A stretch of 64,000 nt of DNA. It comes from Myotis daubentonii. Lineage: Eukaryota > Chordata > Mammalia > Chiroptera > Vespertilionidae. Below, piece after piece: positions 1 through 11,340 of this stretch. The stretch lies in contig NC_081841.1 of assembly GCF_963259705.1 (NCBI RefSeq), positions 116,879,033 through 116,943,032 on the forward strand, written 5' to 3'. Numbering within the stretch: position 1 is the first letter of the stretch; every line of letters begins with the position of its first letter. The notes below the pieces were generated by a model that saw only the letters and a list, made by a program, of their open reading frames with translations, ran no database searches and was not told the DNA's origin. The position numbers and the translations under genes are program-made.

Positions 1-131
1 GTGTGGCTAGCTTGCAAACCACCTCAGGCCCCTTGCCTAGGCCAGCCCTACCCCCCAAGGGGACCCCCACCCTGATCCAGGACCCCCTTCAGGGCAGACC
101 AGCCGGACCCCAACCATACACCAGGCCTCTA
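1..131 (+). mobile_element. HeliBat-type Helitron, 3' part (cut by window start)
   Basis: The segment ends in CACCAGGCCTCTA and is followed without spacer by the next element's TCTATACTAATAAAAGG. The usual CTAG terminus is shortened to CTA. The same shortened junction recurs at 20592/20593 and, on the minus strand, at 34161/34162. The 5' end lies outside the window. Confidence 0.75.
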
Positions 132-364
132 TCTATACTAATAAAAGGGTAACATGCTAATCAGACCAGACATCCTTCCAGACAAAGCCATGGTGGTGGG
201 GCCAACTGCAGAGGCAGTTAGGGGTGATCAGGCTGGTAGGGGAGAGAAGTTAGGAGGATCTGGGCAGTTGGACATCTCCCGAGGGGTCCCAGATTAGAGA
301 GGGTGCAGGCCGGGCTGAGGGACACATCCTTCCCGTGCATGAATTTTGTGCACCGGGCCTCTAG
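132..364 (+). mobile_element. Non-autonomous HeliBat Helitron
   Basis: It begins TCTATACTAATAAAAGGG and ends with the short palindromic 3' motif GTGCACCGGGCCTCTAG, both diagnostic of bat Helitrons. There is no coding capacity. It abuts the next Helitron directly. Confidence 0.85.
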
Positions 365-610
365 TCTATATATATTAAAGCCCAGTGACTGAATGGCGGA
401 ACAACCAAAACGACTGGTTGAACAGTCGCTATGATGCACACTGACCACCAAGGGGCAAACACTCAATGCAGAAGCTGCCCCCTGGTGGTCAGTGCGCTCC
501 CACAGTGGGAACACGGCTCGGCTGACCAGAATGAGTAGCACTCCCACAGCTGCCAATCCCCACAAGCCACGCCCCCCACCAGTGCATGAATCCGTGCACT
601 CGGCCTCTAG
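365..610 (+). mobile_element. Non-autonomous HeliBat Helitron
   Basis: It begins TCTATATATATTAAAG and ends GTGCACTCGGCCTCTAG, followed by the host T. It is the third member of a head-to-tail Helitron array at the left window edge. The internal text about 'gaccaccagggggca' type sequence is shared with several other Helitrons of the window. Confidence 0.85.
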
Positions 611-1130
611 TAATTAATAACTAATAATACAAGAATAAACTGTATTTCACATATTCACAACAATAAACCTACTTTTGCCCCATCCTGTATGTACCACATC
701 TTCTGTATCTGTTTATCAATGGACATCTAGATTGCTTTCATATCTTGGCTATTGTAAGTAATATTGCAATGAACATAGGGGTGCATATATATTTTTAAAT
801 TAGTGCTTTTATTTTCTTTAGATAAATACCCAGAAGGGGAATTGCTGGTTCATATAGTAGATATATTTTTAGTCTTTTGAGGAATCTCCATACTGTTTTC
901 CATAGTGGCTGCACCAATTTGCAATCCCACCAGCAGTAAACAAGCATTCCTTTTTCTTCACATCCTTACCAACACGTTATTTGTTGACTTTTTTATAATA
1001 GCCATTCTGACTGGGTGAGATTATATATAATTGTGGTTTTGATTTGCATGACTCTGATGATTAGTGATGTTGAGCGCCTTTTCATATCTCTGTTGGCTAT
1101 CTGTGTCCTCTTTGGAAAAATGTCTCATCA

Positions 1131-1238
<108 letters not shown>

Positions 1239-1843
1239 TCATTCAGTAAGTTGTCTTTCTGTTTTGTTGATAGTTTCCTTTGATGTACAGAACTATTTAG
1301 TTTTATGAAGTTCCATTTGTTTATTTTTGCTTATGTTTCATTTGCACCAGGGGACATAGCTAAAAGAGTATTACTAAGACTGATTGGTGTCAGACAGTTT
1401 GCTATCTATGTTTTCTTCTAGGAGTTTTATGGTTTCAGGTCTTACAGTTAAGTCTTTAATCTATTTTGAATTTATTTTTGTATATGGTGTAAGAGAGTGG
1501 TACAATTTCATATTTCCCATATAATTGTTTAGTTTAATCAACACCACATGTTGAAGAGATTGTCTTTTCTTGATTGTATATTCTTGACTCCTTTGTTGTA
1601 GGTTAATTGACCATGTAAGTGAAGGTTTATTTCTGGGCTTTATTCTATTCCATTTATCTATTTGTCTGTTTTAGTGTGAGTACCACACTGTTTTAATTAT
1701 GATAGCTTTGCAGCATAGTTTGAAATCAGGAAGTGTTATACCTCCCACCTTGTTCTTTCTCAAGTTTTCTTTGGCTATTTGTAGTTCTATATACATTTTA
1801 GGATTTCTTGTCCTAGTTCTGAGAAGAATGTCACTCATAATTT

Positions 1844-2021
1844 AAAAAACAACAACACTTTTTATCCTCATGTGAGGATATGCTTATTAATTTCAGAGAG
1901 AGAAGAGAGAAGAGAGGAGAGAGAGAGAGAGAGAAACATCTAGTGAAAGAGATTCACTGATTGCCTCCTGCATGCTCCTCTACTAGGGAATTGAACCCGT
2001 AATCTAAGTATGTGCCCATAC
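1844..2021 (-). mobile_element. Bat tRNA-derived SINE (Ves-like), diverged
   Basis: In antisense it shows the TTTATTGATTTCAGAGAGAG-like tail, a GA-rich stretch, the 'ttgcctcctgcatgc' block and a degenerate B-box complement ('attgaaccc'). It sits inside the antisense L1. Confidence 0.7.
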
Positions 2022-2600
2022 ATATTTTGATAGGAATTTCATTAAACTGTAGAGAGCTTTGAATAATTATGGTCATTTTAATACTATTAATTCTGCCAAG
2101 CCATGAGCATGATATATCCTTTCATTTATTTGAGTCTTCTTTGATTTCTTTCTTCCATATCTTATAGTTTTCAAAGTACAGGTCTTTTATCTACTTGGTT
2201 AAATTTATTCTCAGGTATTTTATTCTTTTGATGCAATCCTATCTAATAAAAGAGTAATATGCAAATTAACTGTAACTCTGCAACAAAGATGGCAGTACCC
2301 ACAGTCAATAAGGAGTGAATATGCAAATCGAGGGCCACTCTGCAACAAAGATGGTGGTGGCCGGGCCGGGATGCTTGTGTTCCACCCACCCTGCCCGCAG
2401 AGGGCCTGTGGGCAGCACACAGGCATGGAGAGCCAGGTGTCCCACCCCGCCCCATCTGCTCCAGACCAGTGGGCAGCATGCACAGGCGTCCCGCCCGTCC
2501 CAGGCCACTCTGGGCCGGTGGGCTGCGCACACGGAGAGCCTCTGGGCAGGGGACGTGGGCCGGCGGAGGGCAGCCTATACTCCCCACATGACAGTGGTGG

Positions 2601-2740
2601 CAGCCATGAGCACACCAAGTGGAGCCTGTGGGCCAAGCAGAAGTAGTGCCTGCAGGCCATCAGCGCCAAGGAGTAGCTGTGCAAGTCCCACCTCCTGGCC
2701 CAGAAGGTGCGCGATTGCAGGGACAGCCACTGTAGTGGGC
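2601..2740 (+). pseudogene. Possible host exon fragment captured by the Helitron
   Basis: One frame reads HTKWSLWAKQK, stop, CLQAISAKE, stop, LCKSHLLAQKVRDCRD. Codon use is strongly G/C-ending (AAG, CTG, GCC, ATC, AGC) as in a GC-rich exon, and both stops are TAG in places where GAG or CAG would be a one-base change. I do not recognise the source gene. HeliBat elements are known to carry gene fragments, which makes capture plausible. It is also possible that this is only GC-rich noise. Confidence 0.4.
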
Positions 2741-3536
2741 CAGATTGACATCCTCTTGGCTGCGCCATGGGGGTTTGTGGACCTGCAAAGCCGCAGGCCT
2801 CCAGTGCGCAATCCTCTCTTCCCCCCATGGCGTGTGAACGTCCCCCAGTGTGCTGTCACCCAGCGTGTGCCTGCAACAGTCCCGGACCTTGGTGCACACA
2901 AGTTCCCCCCACCCCTCCGCCACACTTCCATCAACCCCAGCATGCCTACGTCTCCCACAGGGTGTGTGCATGTCCCCTCCGGCATGCTCACATCCTTTGG
3001 AGAGTGTCTGGGTATTCTAGGTGCTGAGGGTGGGCGCCTGTTAGAAGGTGGAGTGGTGATGTCCTGTTCCCGCGGAGGCCAGTGCAGCGACGAGATCACC
3101 TCTGTGGGGCTAATGCAGGTGCTGAGGTGGGAGCAGGTGTGGACAGACACACCTGGTGGGTGTGGGAGGCCCTTGCTGAAGTGCCTTCAGTCAGTGTTCA
3201 AGATCGGGAACCTGGAGGAGGCGAGGAGTTCCGTCCTCTCAGTGAAATGGTGGGATAGTCAGGGCAACTGCAGAGGAGGAATGTGCACTTTGGGTGCCGG
3301 CACCCATGAGTGAAGGCTTCCCTGACTGAGCCTCACTTGTTTGGGGCCTAGTGCACTCCTGCCAGGCAACAGGTGACAGGATGTGCTTTTCCGAGTTAAT
3401 GAGAGAAAACATTGATTCTCCCACTGCCCGCGAAGGTGGAAAGTGGAGTGGGGAGACATGTGGGGAGTAAGCGAGGTTCCCTGTCTGGGGGTTCCAAATT
3501 TTCCATTGGTTCCTTTCACGGCTGACTAGAGATATA

Positions 3537-3640
3537 CAGGGTGTCCCCGTAAAATGTATACACACTTTGAATACCTACTAATTCCAATGAGTTTAAGCAT
3601 GAAAATAAAGAAACAACAATGGAGCTGTCATCTGTTAAAA
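3537..3640 (+). mobile_element. mariner-like element, 5' terminal fragment
   Basis: The block begins ACAGGGTGTCCCCGTAAAAT and continues with text typical of a bat mariner end. It has no matching 3' inverted repeat within the Helitron, so it is a fragment carried inside the composite Helitron. The family assignment is from memory. Confidence 0.5.
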
Positions 3641-5681
3641 GTGCGGGCACAAACTGGCAGTAGGACATTCCCTGAGGGGTCCCAGATTGGAGAGGGTGCG
3701 GGCCGGACTGATGGGCTCCCCTGCCCCCCCCCCATGCACGATTTTCATGCACCAGGCCTCTAGTCTATATATATAAAAAGTCAGCAATTGGAATTCCAGA
3801 ACGACCAGAACGACTGGTCACTATGATGCCCACTGCAGCCAGCGAACTGGCCTGATCCTCCCGCAGGCCCTCCCCCCAGTTGGCCACGCCCTGATTGCCC
3901 CCCCACCCCAATAGGGGGTGGGGCTTACCGGCCAACCTCCTGCAGCCCCTCCCCCCGTTGGACCCCCACCACCCTAATGGGCCCACAGCCCTCCCCCCAG
4001 CTGGCCATGCCCCTGATCGCCCCCCACCCCAATAGGGGACAGGGCCAGCTGGCCAACCTCCTGCAGCTCCTCCCCCCACCCAGCCCCACCCCAGATTGGC
4101 TCCCCAACCCTGATCAGGGCAGGCTGTCCGGCCAACCTCCTGCTGTCTCCTCCTCCTGACAGGCCTGGCCTCAAATCCACCCTGTTTGGGGCCAGGCCGG
4201 CCGGACCCCACCTGTGTGCAAATTTGTTCACTGGGCCTCTAGTTGTAAATAAGATTGTTTTTCTTAATTTCTCTTTCTAATTGTTCATTATTAGTGTATA
4301 AGAATGCAACAGATTTCTGTATATTATCTTTTCACCCTACAACTTTACTAAATTCATTTATTAATTATATTAATTTTGGTGGGTTCTTTAGAATTTTCTA
4401 TATATAGTGTCATGTCATCTACAAATAGTGAGTTTTTCTTCTTTCCAGTTTGGATGAATTTTATTTCTTTTTCTGATCTGACTTTTGTGGCTAGGACTTC
4501 CAGTAATATATTGAGTAATAGTGGTGAGAGTGGGCATCCTTGTCTTGTTCCCAATCAGAGGAGAAACTTTCAGCTTTTCAGTACTGAGTGAGATGTTAGT
4601 TGTGAACTTGTCATATATATAACCTTAATTAAGTTGAGGTAAGTTCCTTCAATACCCACTTTGTTGAGAGTTTTATCATAAATGAATGTTAAATTTTCTG
4701 CAATGCTTTTTCTGCATCTGCTAAGATAATTATACAATTTTTATCATTGGCTTTGTATGGGATGAACCACATTACTTTTTTGCAGATGTGATTTCTTGCA
4801 TATCTGGTGATGATGTCCACTTTATTTGTTAAATTCGGTTTGCTAGTATTTTGTTGTCAATTTTTGTATCTATGTTTATCAGGGATATTGGCCTCTAGTT
4901 AAATTTTTAAAGTGTCTTTGTCTGGTTTGTGTACCAGGGGAATGTTGGCTTCATAGAAAGAGTTTGGAAGTGTTCTTTCCTCTTCAATTTTTTGGAAAAA
5001 TTTGAGAAGGATAGTTATTAATTCTTCTTTAAATCTTTGGTAGAATTTACCTGTGCAGCCACCTGGTCTGGGATTTTATTTGTGGGGAGTTTTTTTTTTA
5101 AATTACAATTTCATTGCTAGTAATTAATCTATTCAGATTCTCTGTTTCTTCATGGTTTAGTCTTGCAATTTTGTTTGTTTCTATAAATGTCAAATTTGTT
5201 GGCATGTAATTGTTCATAATATTCTTTAATGATACTTTTTATTATTGTGATGTCAGTTGTAATCTCTCCTCTTTCATTTATGATTTTATTTATTTGTATT
5301 CTCTCTTTTTTCTTGATGGATTCTTGCTAGAGGCTTTTCAATTTTGTTTATTCTTTCAAAGAACCATCTCTTAGTTTCTTTAATCTTTCCTATTGCTTTT
5401 CTATTTGTTTATTTCTTCTCTGCTATTTATTTATTTATTATTTATTTTTACTTACTTTGGTTTTTGTCTGTTATTTTTATAATCCCTTTAGGTGTAAATT
5501 TAAGCTGTTTATTTGATATTTTTCCTGCTTTATGGTAGGCCAGCATAGCTGTGAACTTTCCTCTTAGAACTGTAGCTGTGTCCCATTAGTTTTGGGTTAT
5601 AATGTTTTTATTTTCATTTGTCTCAAGATAGTTTTCAAGTTCCTGTTTGATTTCCTCTTAGGTTCATTGATTGTTTAGATA

Positions 5682-5895
5682 CAGGGGTGGGCAAACTTTT
5701 TGACTCGAGGGCCACAATGGGTTCTTAAACTGGACCGGAGGGCCGGAACAAAAGCATGGATGGAGTGTTTGTGTGAACTAATATAAATTCAAAGTAAACA
5801 TCATTACATAAAAGGGTACGGTCTTTTTTTTCAATAGTTTTATTCATTTCAAACAGGTGGGATCTGGCCCGCGGGCCGTAGCTTGCCCACGGCTG
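5682..5895 (+). mobile_element. Non-autonomous hAT element (MITE)
   Basis: The terminal inverted repeats are CAGGGGTGGGCAAACT at the left and TTGCCCACGGCTG at the right. The flanks GTTTAGAT and GTTTAGAA are a near-perfect 8 bp target duplication, the hAT hallmark. The same family is inserted at 38618-38819. Confidence 0.85.
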
Positions 5896-6250
5896 GTTTA
5901 GAAGCATGTTGTTTAATCTCCACATATTTTTTTCTAGTTTTCTTTCTATAGTTGATTTCTATTTTCAGGCCATTGTGGTCAGAATATATGCTTGATATAA
6001 TTCAATCTTCTTGAATTTATTGAGGCTTGTTTTGTGGCCTAGTATGTGATCTATCCTGGAAAATGTTTCAGGTACATTTGAGAAAAATGTGTAACCTGCA
6101 ATTTTGGGATGAAATGCTCTCTAAATATCTATGAAGTCAAACTGATCTAATGTGGAATTTAAGGCTATTATTTCCTTATTAATTTTCTGTCTGGATGATC
6201 TTCCATTGAGATACATGGAGTAGTTCCAACTATTATTATATTATTGTTAA

Positions 6251-6684
6251 CTAGAGGCCCAGTGCATGAAATTTGTGCAAGGAGGGGGGGTGTCTCTCAA
6301 CCCAACCTGCACCCTCTCCAATCTGGGACCCCTTGGAGGATGTCCAACTGCCAGATCGGGCCTAAACCGGCAGTCAGACACCCCTCTCACAATCTTGGAC
6401 CGCTGGCTCCTAACCGCTCACCTGCCTGCCTGATTGCCCCTTAACCACTTCTGCCTGCCAGCCTGATCACCCTGTAACTGCTCCCAGGCTGGCCTGATTG
6501 ATGGCTAACTGCTCCTTTGCTGGCCTGATTGCCCACAACTGCCCTCCCCTGCCATGACCTGCCTCCTCCGTGGGGACCCGCCTCTGCTGTGAGTGCGGCC
6601 ATCTTGTGGTGGCCATCTTGTGATGACATTGCATGAGGGCGTCGCATGAGGGTGTGACACCACCTAGGCTTTTATTATCTAGGA
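6251..6684 (-). mobile_element. Non-autonomous HeliBat Helitron
   Basis: On the plus strand it runs from CTAGAGGCCCAGTGCATGAA to TTTTATTATCTAGGA, so its 5' TC end lies at 6684. The flanks are A6250 and T6685 and L1 resumes on both sides, consistent with insertion at AT. Confidence 0.9.
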
Positions 6685-6811
6685 TTCTTGACTTTGTGTT
6701 TATTAATATTTGCTTTTTATATACTTGGGTGTTCCTATATTGGGTCAGTAGACATTGACAATTGTTATATCCTCTTCTTTTATTGAGCCCTTTAAAATTA
6801 TGTAATGTCCA

Positions 6812-6998
6812 CCCTCACTGGTGTGGCTTGGTTGAGTGTTGTCCTGGGCACAAAAAGGTCACTGGTTTGATTCTGGTGATGGCAGATATGCATGTCTGGG
6901 TGCATATAGAAGGCAATTGATCAATGTTTCTCCCTCTCCCTCTCCCTCTTCCTCTCCCTTTATCTCTCACTCTGAAAATCAATAAAACCATATTTTTA
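6812..6998 (+). mobile_element. Bat tRNA-derived SINE, diverged
   Basis: A degenerate A-box/B-box tRNA head ('tggcttggttgagtg', 'ggtttgattct') is followed by the 'caattgatcaatgtttctccctctccc' pyrimidine tract and AATCAATAAAA tail of Ves-type SINEs. Confidence 0.75.
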
Positions 6999-7138
6999 AG
7001 AAAATTTTTCCTCTTTTTGCATTTTTTGTTCTAAAGACTATTTTGTCTAAGTATTGCTACCCCAGCTTTCTTTTCATTTCTATTTTTAATGGAAAATATT
7101 TTTTCCAGTCCTTCACTTTTAGTTTGAAAACACACCTT

Positions 7139-9149
7139 TCTTTTAGAGTGTTCAAGGCATTAATTCTTCTGGCCCCAGAGGGTAAAGGAGTAGAACCTGC
7201 AGAATCTAGAAGGGTTAAGAAGGACCTCAGAAGTTTCCCTTATCTTTCTCCTGTCTGCATTTCTCTGGGTTCTCCTAATTCACTCATGAGGCCTCCTCAC
7301 TACAGCCAGTGTGGTGATTCTGGCCCCGATTACAAATGAGGTATCAAGACTCCAGAAAGGGGAACTTTGCCCTAGTCCAAGGGTGAGTGGTCTAGTACTC
7401 TGCCATTGGCTACTTTACCCCCAGTTCTTAGCTCTAAAAGTGCTGAACTTTTCTATACTTAGAAGGATCTCCAGAACAGAGAAAGCATTCTCCATGGGTC
7501 TAGGAGCATAGGGAGTTATGGATAGAGAACCAATAGTAGTATTTCTGAACCTGTGGTACTCTTGAGGTCCTCTACTCCAAGCTCTCCAATTTTTAGAGGA
7601 GGAAACCAAAGACTTCTCTTCCTTAACCTCCTCCATCTTATTGGGCGGAGAGTTTGGAGGAAGTGATTTATTCTTGTTTCTCCTACCCAGAGCTGTAGAT
7701 TTCAGACCCCAGGCCCTGTCATCTTCTGCCTGCCCTGGGCATGGTCTTGGGTACCCAAGCCCATCATTCTTGGATTCCCTCCCCTCCCCATGCTGTAGAT
7801 CCTGGTTATGTTCTAGGAGACTGGATGCTCCTGTCCTGTGGTGGAGCTGTCTCTATTTTCTTTCTTCTTTTGGCCTTTTCACCAGCCCAAGATTCACTTC
7901 TCCTCTGATCTCATGCCATAAGGCCATTTCCTCTGATGTGAGTGTGTGTGTCTGTGTGTATCCCCAGAGGAAGTGACCCCACATGAGGTTGGATGGCTCT
8001 CATACCAAAACAAATCCCACGTACAGAGTGAAGCCCTGCTTTAGGAGACTCAAACTTTCCCTTCACCTTAGCATTCTGCCCCTGAGTAGCTTGGGCCTAT
8101 CCCTGCTCCTCTCTGGTCTTTACTTTCACAGTTGTACAAAGATGCATTGCACAAGAAACTGCAGAAACCTGCACCCAGCCTATAGGCAGTCCAGGCTACC
8201 AGATCCCTGGTAAAGGTGTTGTTGTGGGTTCCAGGAGCACCCTCTGACCTTCCTCACTGGGTGGTCATGCTCCAATGATTTTTTAGGCCCCTCTTCTTTG
8301 CAGCCATGAAAGGGTTTCAGCCTCACTTAACCTTGCAAACCAAGGGAGGAGAGGTAGTTCCTCAAAGAGAAACTGAGGCTCAGAAAATACTAGAAAGTGA
8401 CATGTATGTGGAGTGGGTGAAGGTATGGGGTGTTTAGAATACTATGCATAATGTCACCACTGCATCCACCATGGTGGATATGAGAATGTTCCCCAGGGAT
8501 GGGAAGTTACTCATCCAAGTTCACACAATTTGAAGGCAAAGCTAGAAATTTCCCTAAGATTGGATGATACAGGTGCAAACAAGTGGTAGATCCCTGTCAC
8601 TCTCATGTAAGAGAAGTATGTATATGAACAGTCCCTGCTGACTCTTGACTGGCCAACCTAACAGAAGGGAATCATCTATCTTTCTGTCACAGCACTTCTA
8701 GATGGTGTCTATCCTCAGGCTGTCTCTTGTTGCAAAATGGCTGCTGGGGCACCAACCTGAACCAGCCACAATGTCTACATTTCTGAAGCAGGAAGAAGAA
8801 AAGATAAAGGGATAAATTTCCTACATGGCCATGTATGCTCCATCTAAGCAGCCTTCTCCAGAGTTCCACATAATTCTTCTGCTCACATCTAATTAGCCAG
8901 AATAGAGGCTTTAGTTTGGTGAAGAAAGAAGTCTGAGTCTCTCTTGTTAATGAAGACAGATGAAAACCACATGGTAATGAACAGTATTCTTTCTCTACAC
9001 TAAACAGCAAAGAAAGGCAAATAGATGGAGTCATTTCCAATAAATTGAGCATTCATTTACTTACCACTGACTCTCTTGCCTTGGTGTTTTGTTTTGTTTT
9101 TATTACCAGAGAAATAAGAAGTATGGTTTCAGACCAGGATATATATATA
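7139..9149. other. Unique DNA, no gene recognised
   Basis: This is the longest stretch with no repeat that I recognise. Short open frames exist on both strands, but none shows a conserved domain, codon bias or paired splice sites that I could support. Confidence 0.5.
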
Positions 9150-9320
9150 TCCTATCAAATAAAAGGGTAATATGCAAATTAACCATCACTCCATCACAAA
9201 GATTGTCAGTGCCCAGTCCTCTCAGCCCTGCCAGAGTCCCCGAGTCCCAGGGAGGGGCAGCCTCTGAGAGTGGGCAGCATGAGTGGCCTGGTGGAATGCT
9301 TGCTTTGTCACCTTAGTGAC
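9150..9320 (+). mobile_element. HeliBat Helitron 5' fragment
   Basis: It begins TCCTATCAAATAAAAGGGTA and 'atgcaaattaacc', the standard HeliBat 5' end. No CTAG terminus is found downstream, so the 3' side is missing; the right limit is approximate. Confidence 0.65.
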
Positions 9321-9855
9321 AGGACTGGAGAAGTACCATCCACCCCACTATTCTAGGAACCAGACTGATATAAACTCCAGGGTCTCAGCTGACCCCATTG
9401 GGATCCATACAACTATCTCTGTCCAGCCAAAGGCAGAGTAATATTTTTTGGTCACTTGCAGAGGAGTACTTCTGGGATAAGAAAAAACACCTATCATATT
9501 CCCTGAAAGCAAAACAGCACCATCCCCACCGAAAGCCCTGTCAGAAACAAACTTTTGAGTGATGAGTGATTGAGATTGACAGCTGGATGATAGGCAAAGC
9601 GGGGAGAATGGCCTCTTCTGCTTGCAGCCAAGGCCTGTGGAGATAGACACAAGCAGTGGACCAGTGAATTGCTTGGAGCATCAAGCAAGGTTCTAAAAGC
9701 AAAAAGACAGTGTCTGACAGTGGTTGGAACCTAAGTACCTAATAGGAACCCCAAATTGGCAGAAAGAAAAGAAGAGTGGAGTCCTAAGCCAGCTCCCATG
9801 GGGCATTACACTAGGTTGAAATGAACAAGACTTCACTACACTTTTTTATTTATTA
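9321..9855. other. Unique DNA, no feature seen
   Basis: No repeat signature or convincing coding frame was found between the Helitron fragment and the next Helitron end. Confidence 0.4.
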
Positions 9856-9951
9856 CTAGAGGCCCGGTTCATGAAATTCATGCACTGTAGTGGTGGGGTG
9901 TCCCTCAGCCCAGCCTGCATCCTCTCTAATCTGGGACCCCTTTGGTTGATC
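9856..9951 (-). mobile_element. HeliBat Helitron 3' fragment
   Basis: It begins CTAGAGGCCCGGTTCATGAA on the plus strand (3' terminus in reverse) and shows the 'ctcagcccagcctgca' block, then switches at about 9951 into L1 3' UTR text. The 5' part is lost. Confidence 0.7.
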
Positions 9952-10360
9952 TCTCACCCCCTGCGGGCCCACCGTCTTCCCTCTGAGGTTGGATGGTCTG
10001 TTCAATGCTTCTCTGTCTCTGGATTTATTTTAGTTCATCAGTTTATGTTGTTCATTATATTCTGCAAATGACTGAGGTCATATGATATCTGTCTTTCTCC
10101 AACTGGCTTATTTTGCTTAGCATAATGCTCTCGAGGTCCATCCATGCTGTTGCAAAAATGTAACAGTTCCTTCTTTTTACAGCAGCATAGTATTCCATTG
10201 TAAACCACAGTGTTTTAATCCACTCATCTGTTGATGGGGACTTAGGCTGTTTCCAAATCTTAGCTATTGTAAATTGTGTTGCAGTGAACATAGGGGTGCA
10301 TATATCCTTTCTGATTGGTGTTTCTGATTTCGTTGGATATATTCCTAGAAGTGAAATTAC

Positions 10361-10578
10361 ACCGAAACCGGTTTGGCTCAGTGGATAGAGCGTCAGCCTG
10401 CAGACTGAAAGGTCCCAGGTTCGATTCCGGTCAAGGGCATGTACCTTGGTTGCTGGCACATCCCCAGTGGGGGGTGTGCAGGAGGCAGTTGATCAATGTT
10501 TCTCTCATCGATGTTTCTAACTCTCTATCTCTCTCCCTTCCTCTCTGTAAAAAATCAATAAAATATATTTTAAAAAAA
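10361..10578 (+). mobile_element. Ves SINE, near-consensus
   Basis: The tRNA-like head has a clear A box (TGGCTCAGTGG) and B box (GGTTCGATTCC), then the body, pyrimidine tract and AATCAATAAAATAT tail. It is flanked by a perfect 14 bp target-site duplication AGAAGTGAAATTAC (10347-10360 and 10579-10592). The long duplication and intact boxes indicate a young L1-mobilised copy. Confidence 0.95.
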
Positions 10579-11106
10579 AGAAGTGAAATTACTGGGTTAA
10601 ATGGAAGTTCCATTTTTAATTTTTTGAAGAAACTCAATACTGTTTTCCAAAGTGGCTGCACCAGTCTGAATTCCCACTAGCAGTGTACAAGGGTTCCTTT
10701 TACGCCACATCCTTGCCAGCACTTGTTGATTTGTTGATGATAGCCATTCTGACAGGTATGAGGTGGTACCTCATTGTCATTTTTATTTGCATCGCTCCAA
10801 TGATTAGTGACTTAGAGCATGTTTGCATGTCTCTTGGCCTTCTATATGACCTCTTTTGAAAGGGGTCTATTTAGGTCCTTTGCCCATTGTTTGATTGGAT
10901 TGTTTACCTTCTTTTTGTTAAATTGTATGAGTCCCCTATAAATTTTGGATATTAAACCCTTATCAGATATAACATTGGCAAATAATGTTGCCAATGCAGT
11001 GGGCTTTCTTATTTAGTAGATGGTTTCTTTTGCTGGGCAGAAGTTTTTATTTTGATGTAGTCCCATTTGGTTTTTTTTTCTTCTTAGTTTCCATTGTCCT
11101 AGGTCA

Positions 11107-11340
11107 CAGTGATGGCAAACCTTTTGAGCTCGGCGTGTCAGCATTTTGAAAAACCCTAACTTAACTCTGGTGCCGTGTCACATATAGAAATTTTTTGTTA
11201 TTTGCAACCATAGTAAAACAAAGACTTATATTTTTGATATTTATTATATATATTTAAATGCCATTTAACAAAGAAAAATCAACCAAAAAATGAGTTCACG
11301 TGTCACCTCTGACATGCGTGTCATAAGTTCGCCATCACTG
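11107..11340 (+). mobile_element. Non-autonomous hAT element
   Basis: The terminal inverted repeats are CAGTGATGGCAAAC at the left and GTTCGCCATCACTG at the right, with an AT-rich core and no coding sequence. The flanks contain TCCTAGGT and TCCTAGGA, an imperfect 8 bp duplication offset by two bases on the left. Confidence 0.8.

Larger units (their letters stand above)
2237..4242 (+). mobile_element. Composite HeliBat Helitron with captured sequence
   Basis: The insertion starts TCCTATCTAATAAAAGAG at 2237 and ends GGGCCTCTAG at 4242. It lies precisely between A2236 and T4243 of the interrupted L1, the AT target rule of Helitrons. An internal 3' terminus (hairpin plus CTAG) sits at 3760-3763 and is followed at once by a new 5' start, so two elements were joined. 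Between about 2340 and 3535 the GC-rich interior is unlike other local Helitrons and looks like captured host sequence. At 3537-3640 there is a mariner-like fragment. Confidence 0.8.

Noticed and set aside
2315..3313. A 332-codon open frame on the plus strand
   Set aside because: It lies in GC-rich Helitron interior, overlaps equally long frames on the other strand, and shows no domain or consistent codon bias over its length.
10361..10450. tRNA-like sequence with good A and B boxes
   Set aside because: It is the head of a Ves SINE with target-site duplications, not a tRNA gene. The same applies to the heads at 24606, 48655 and 58612.
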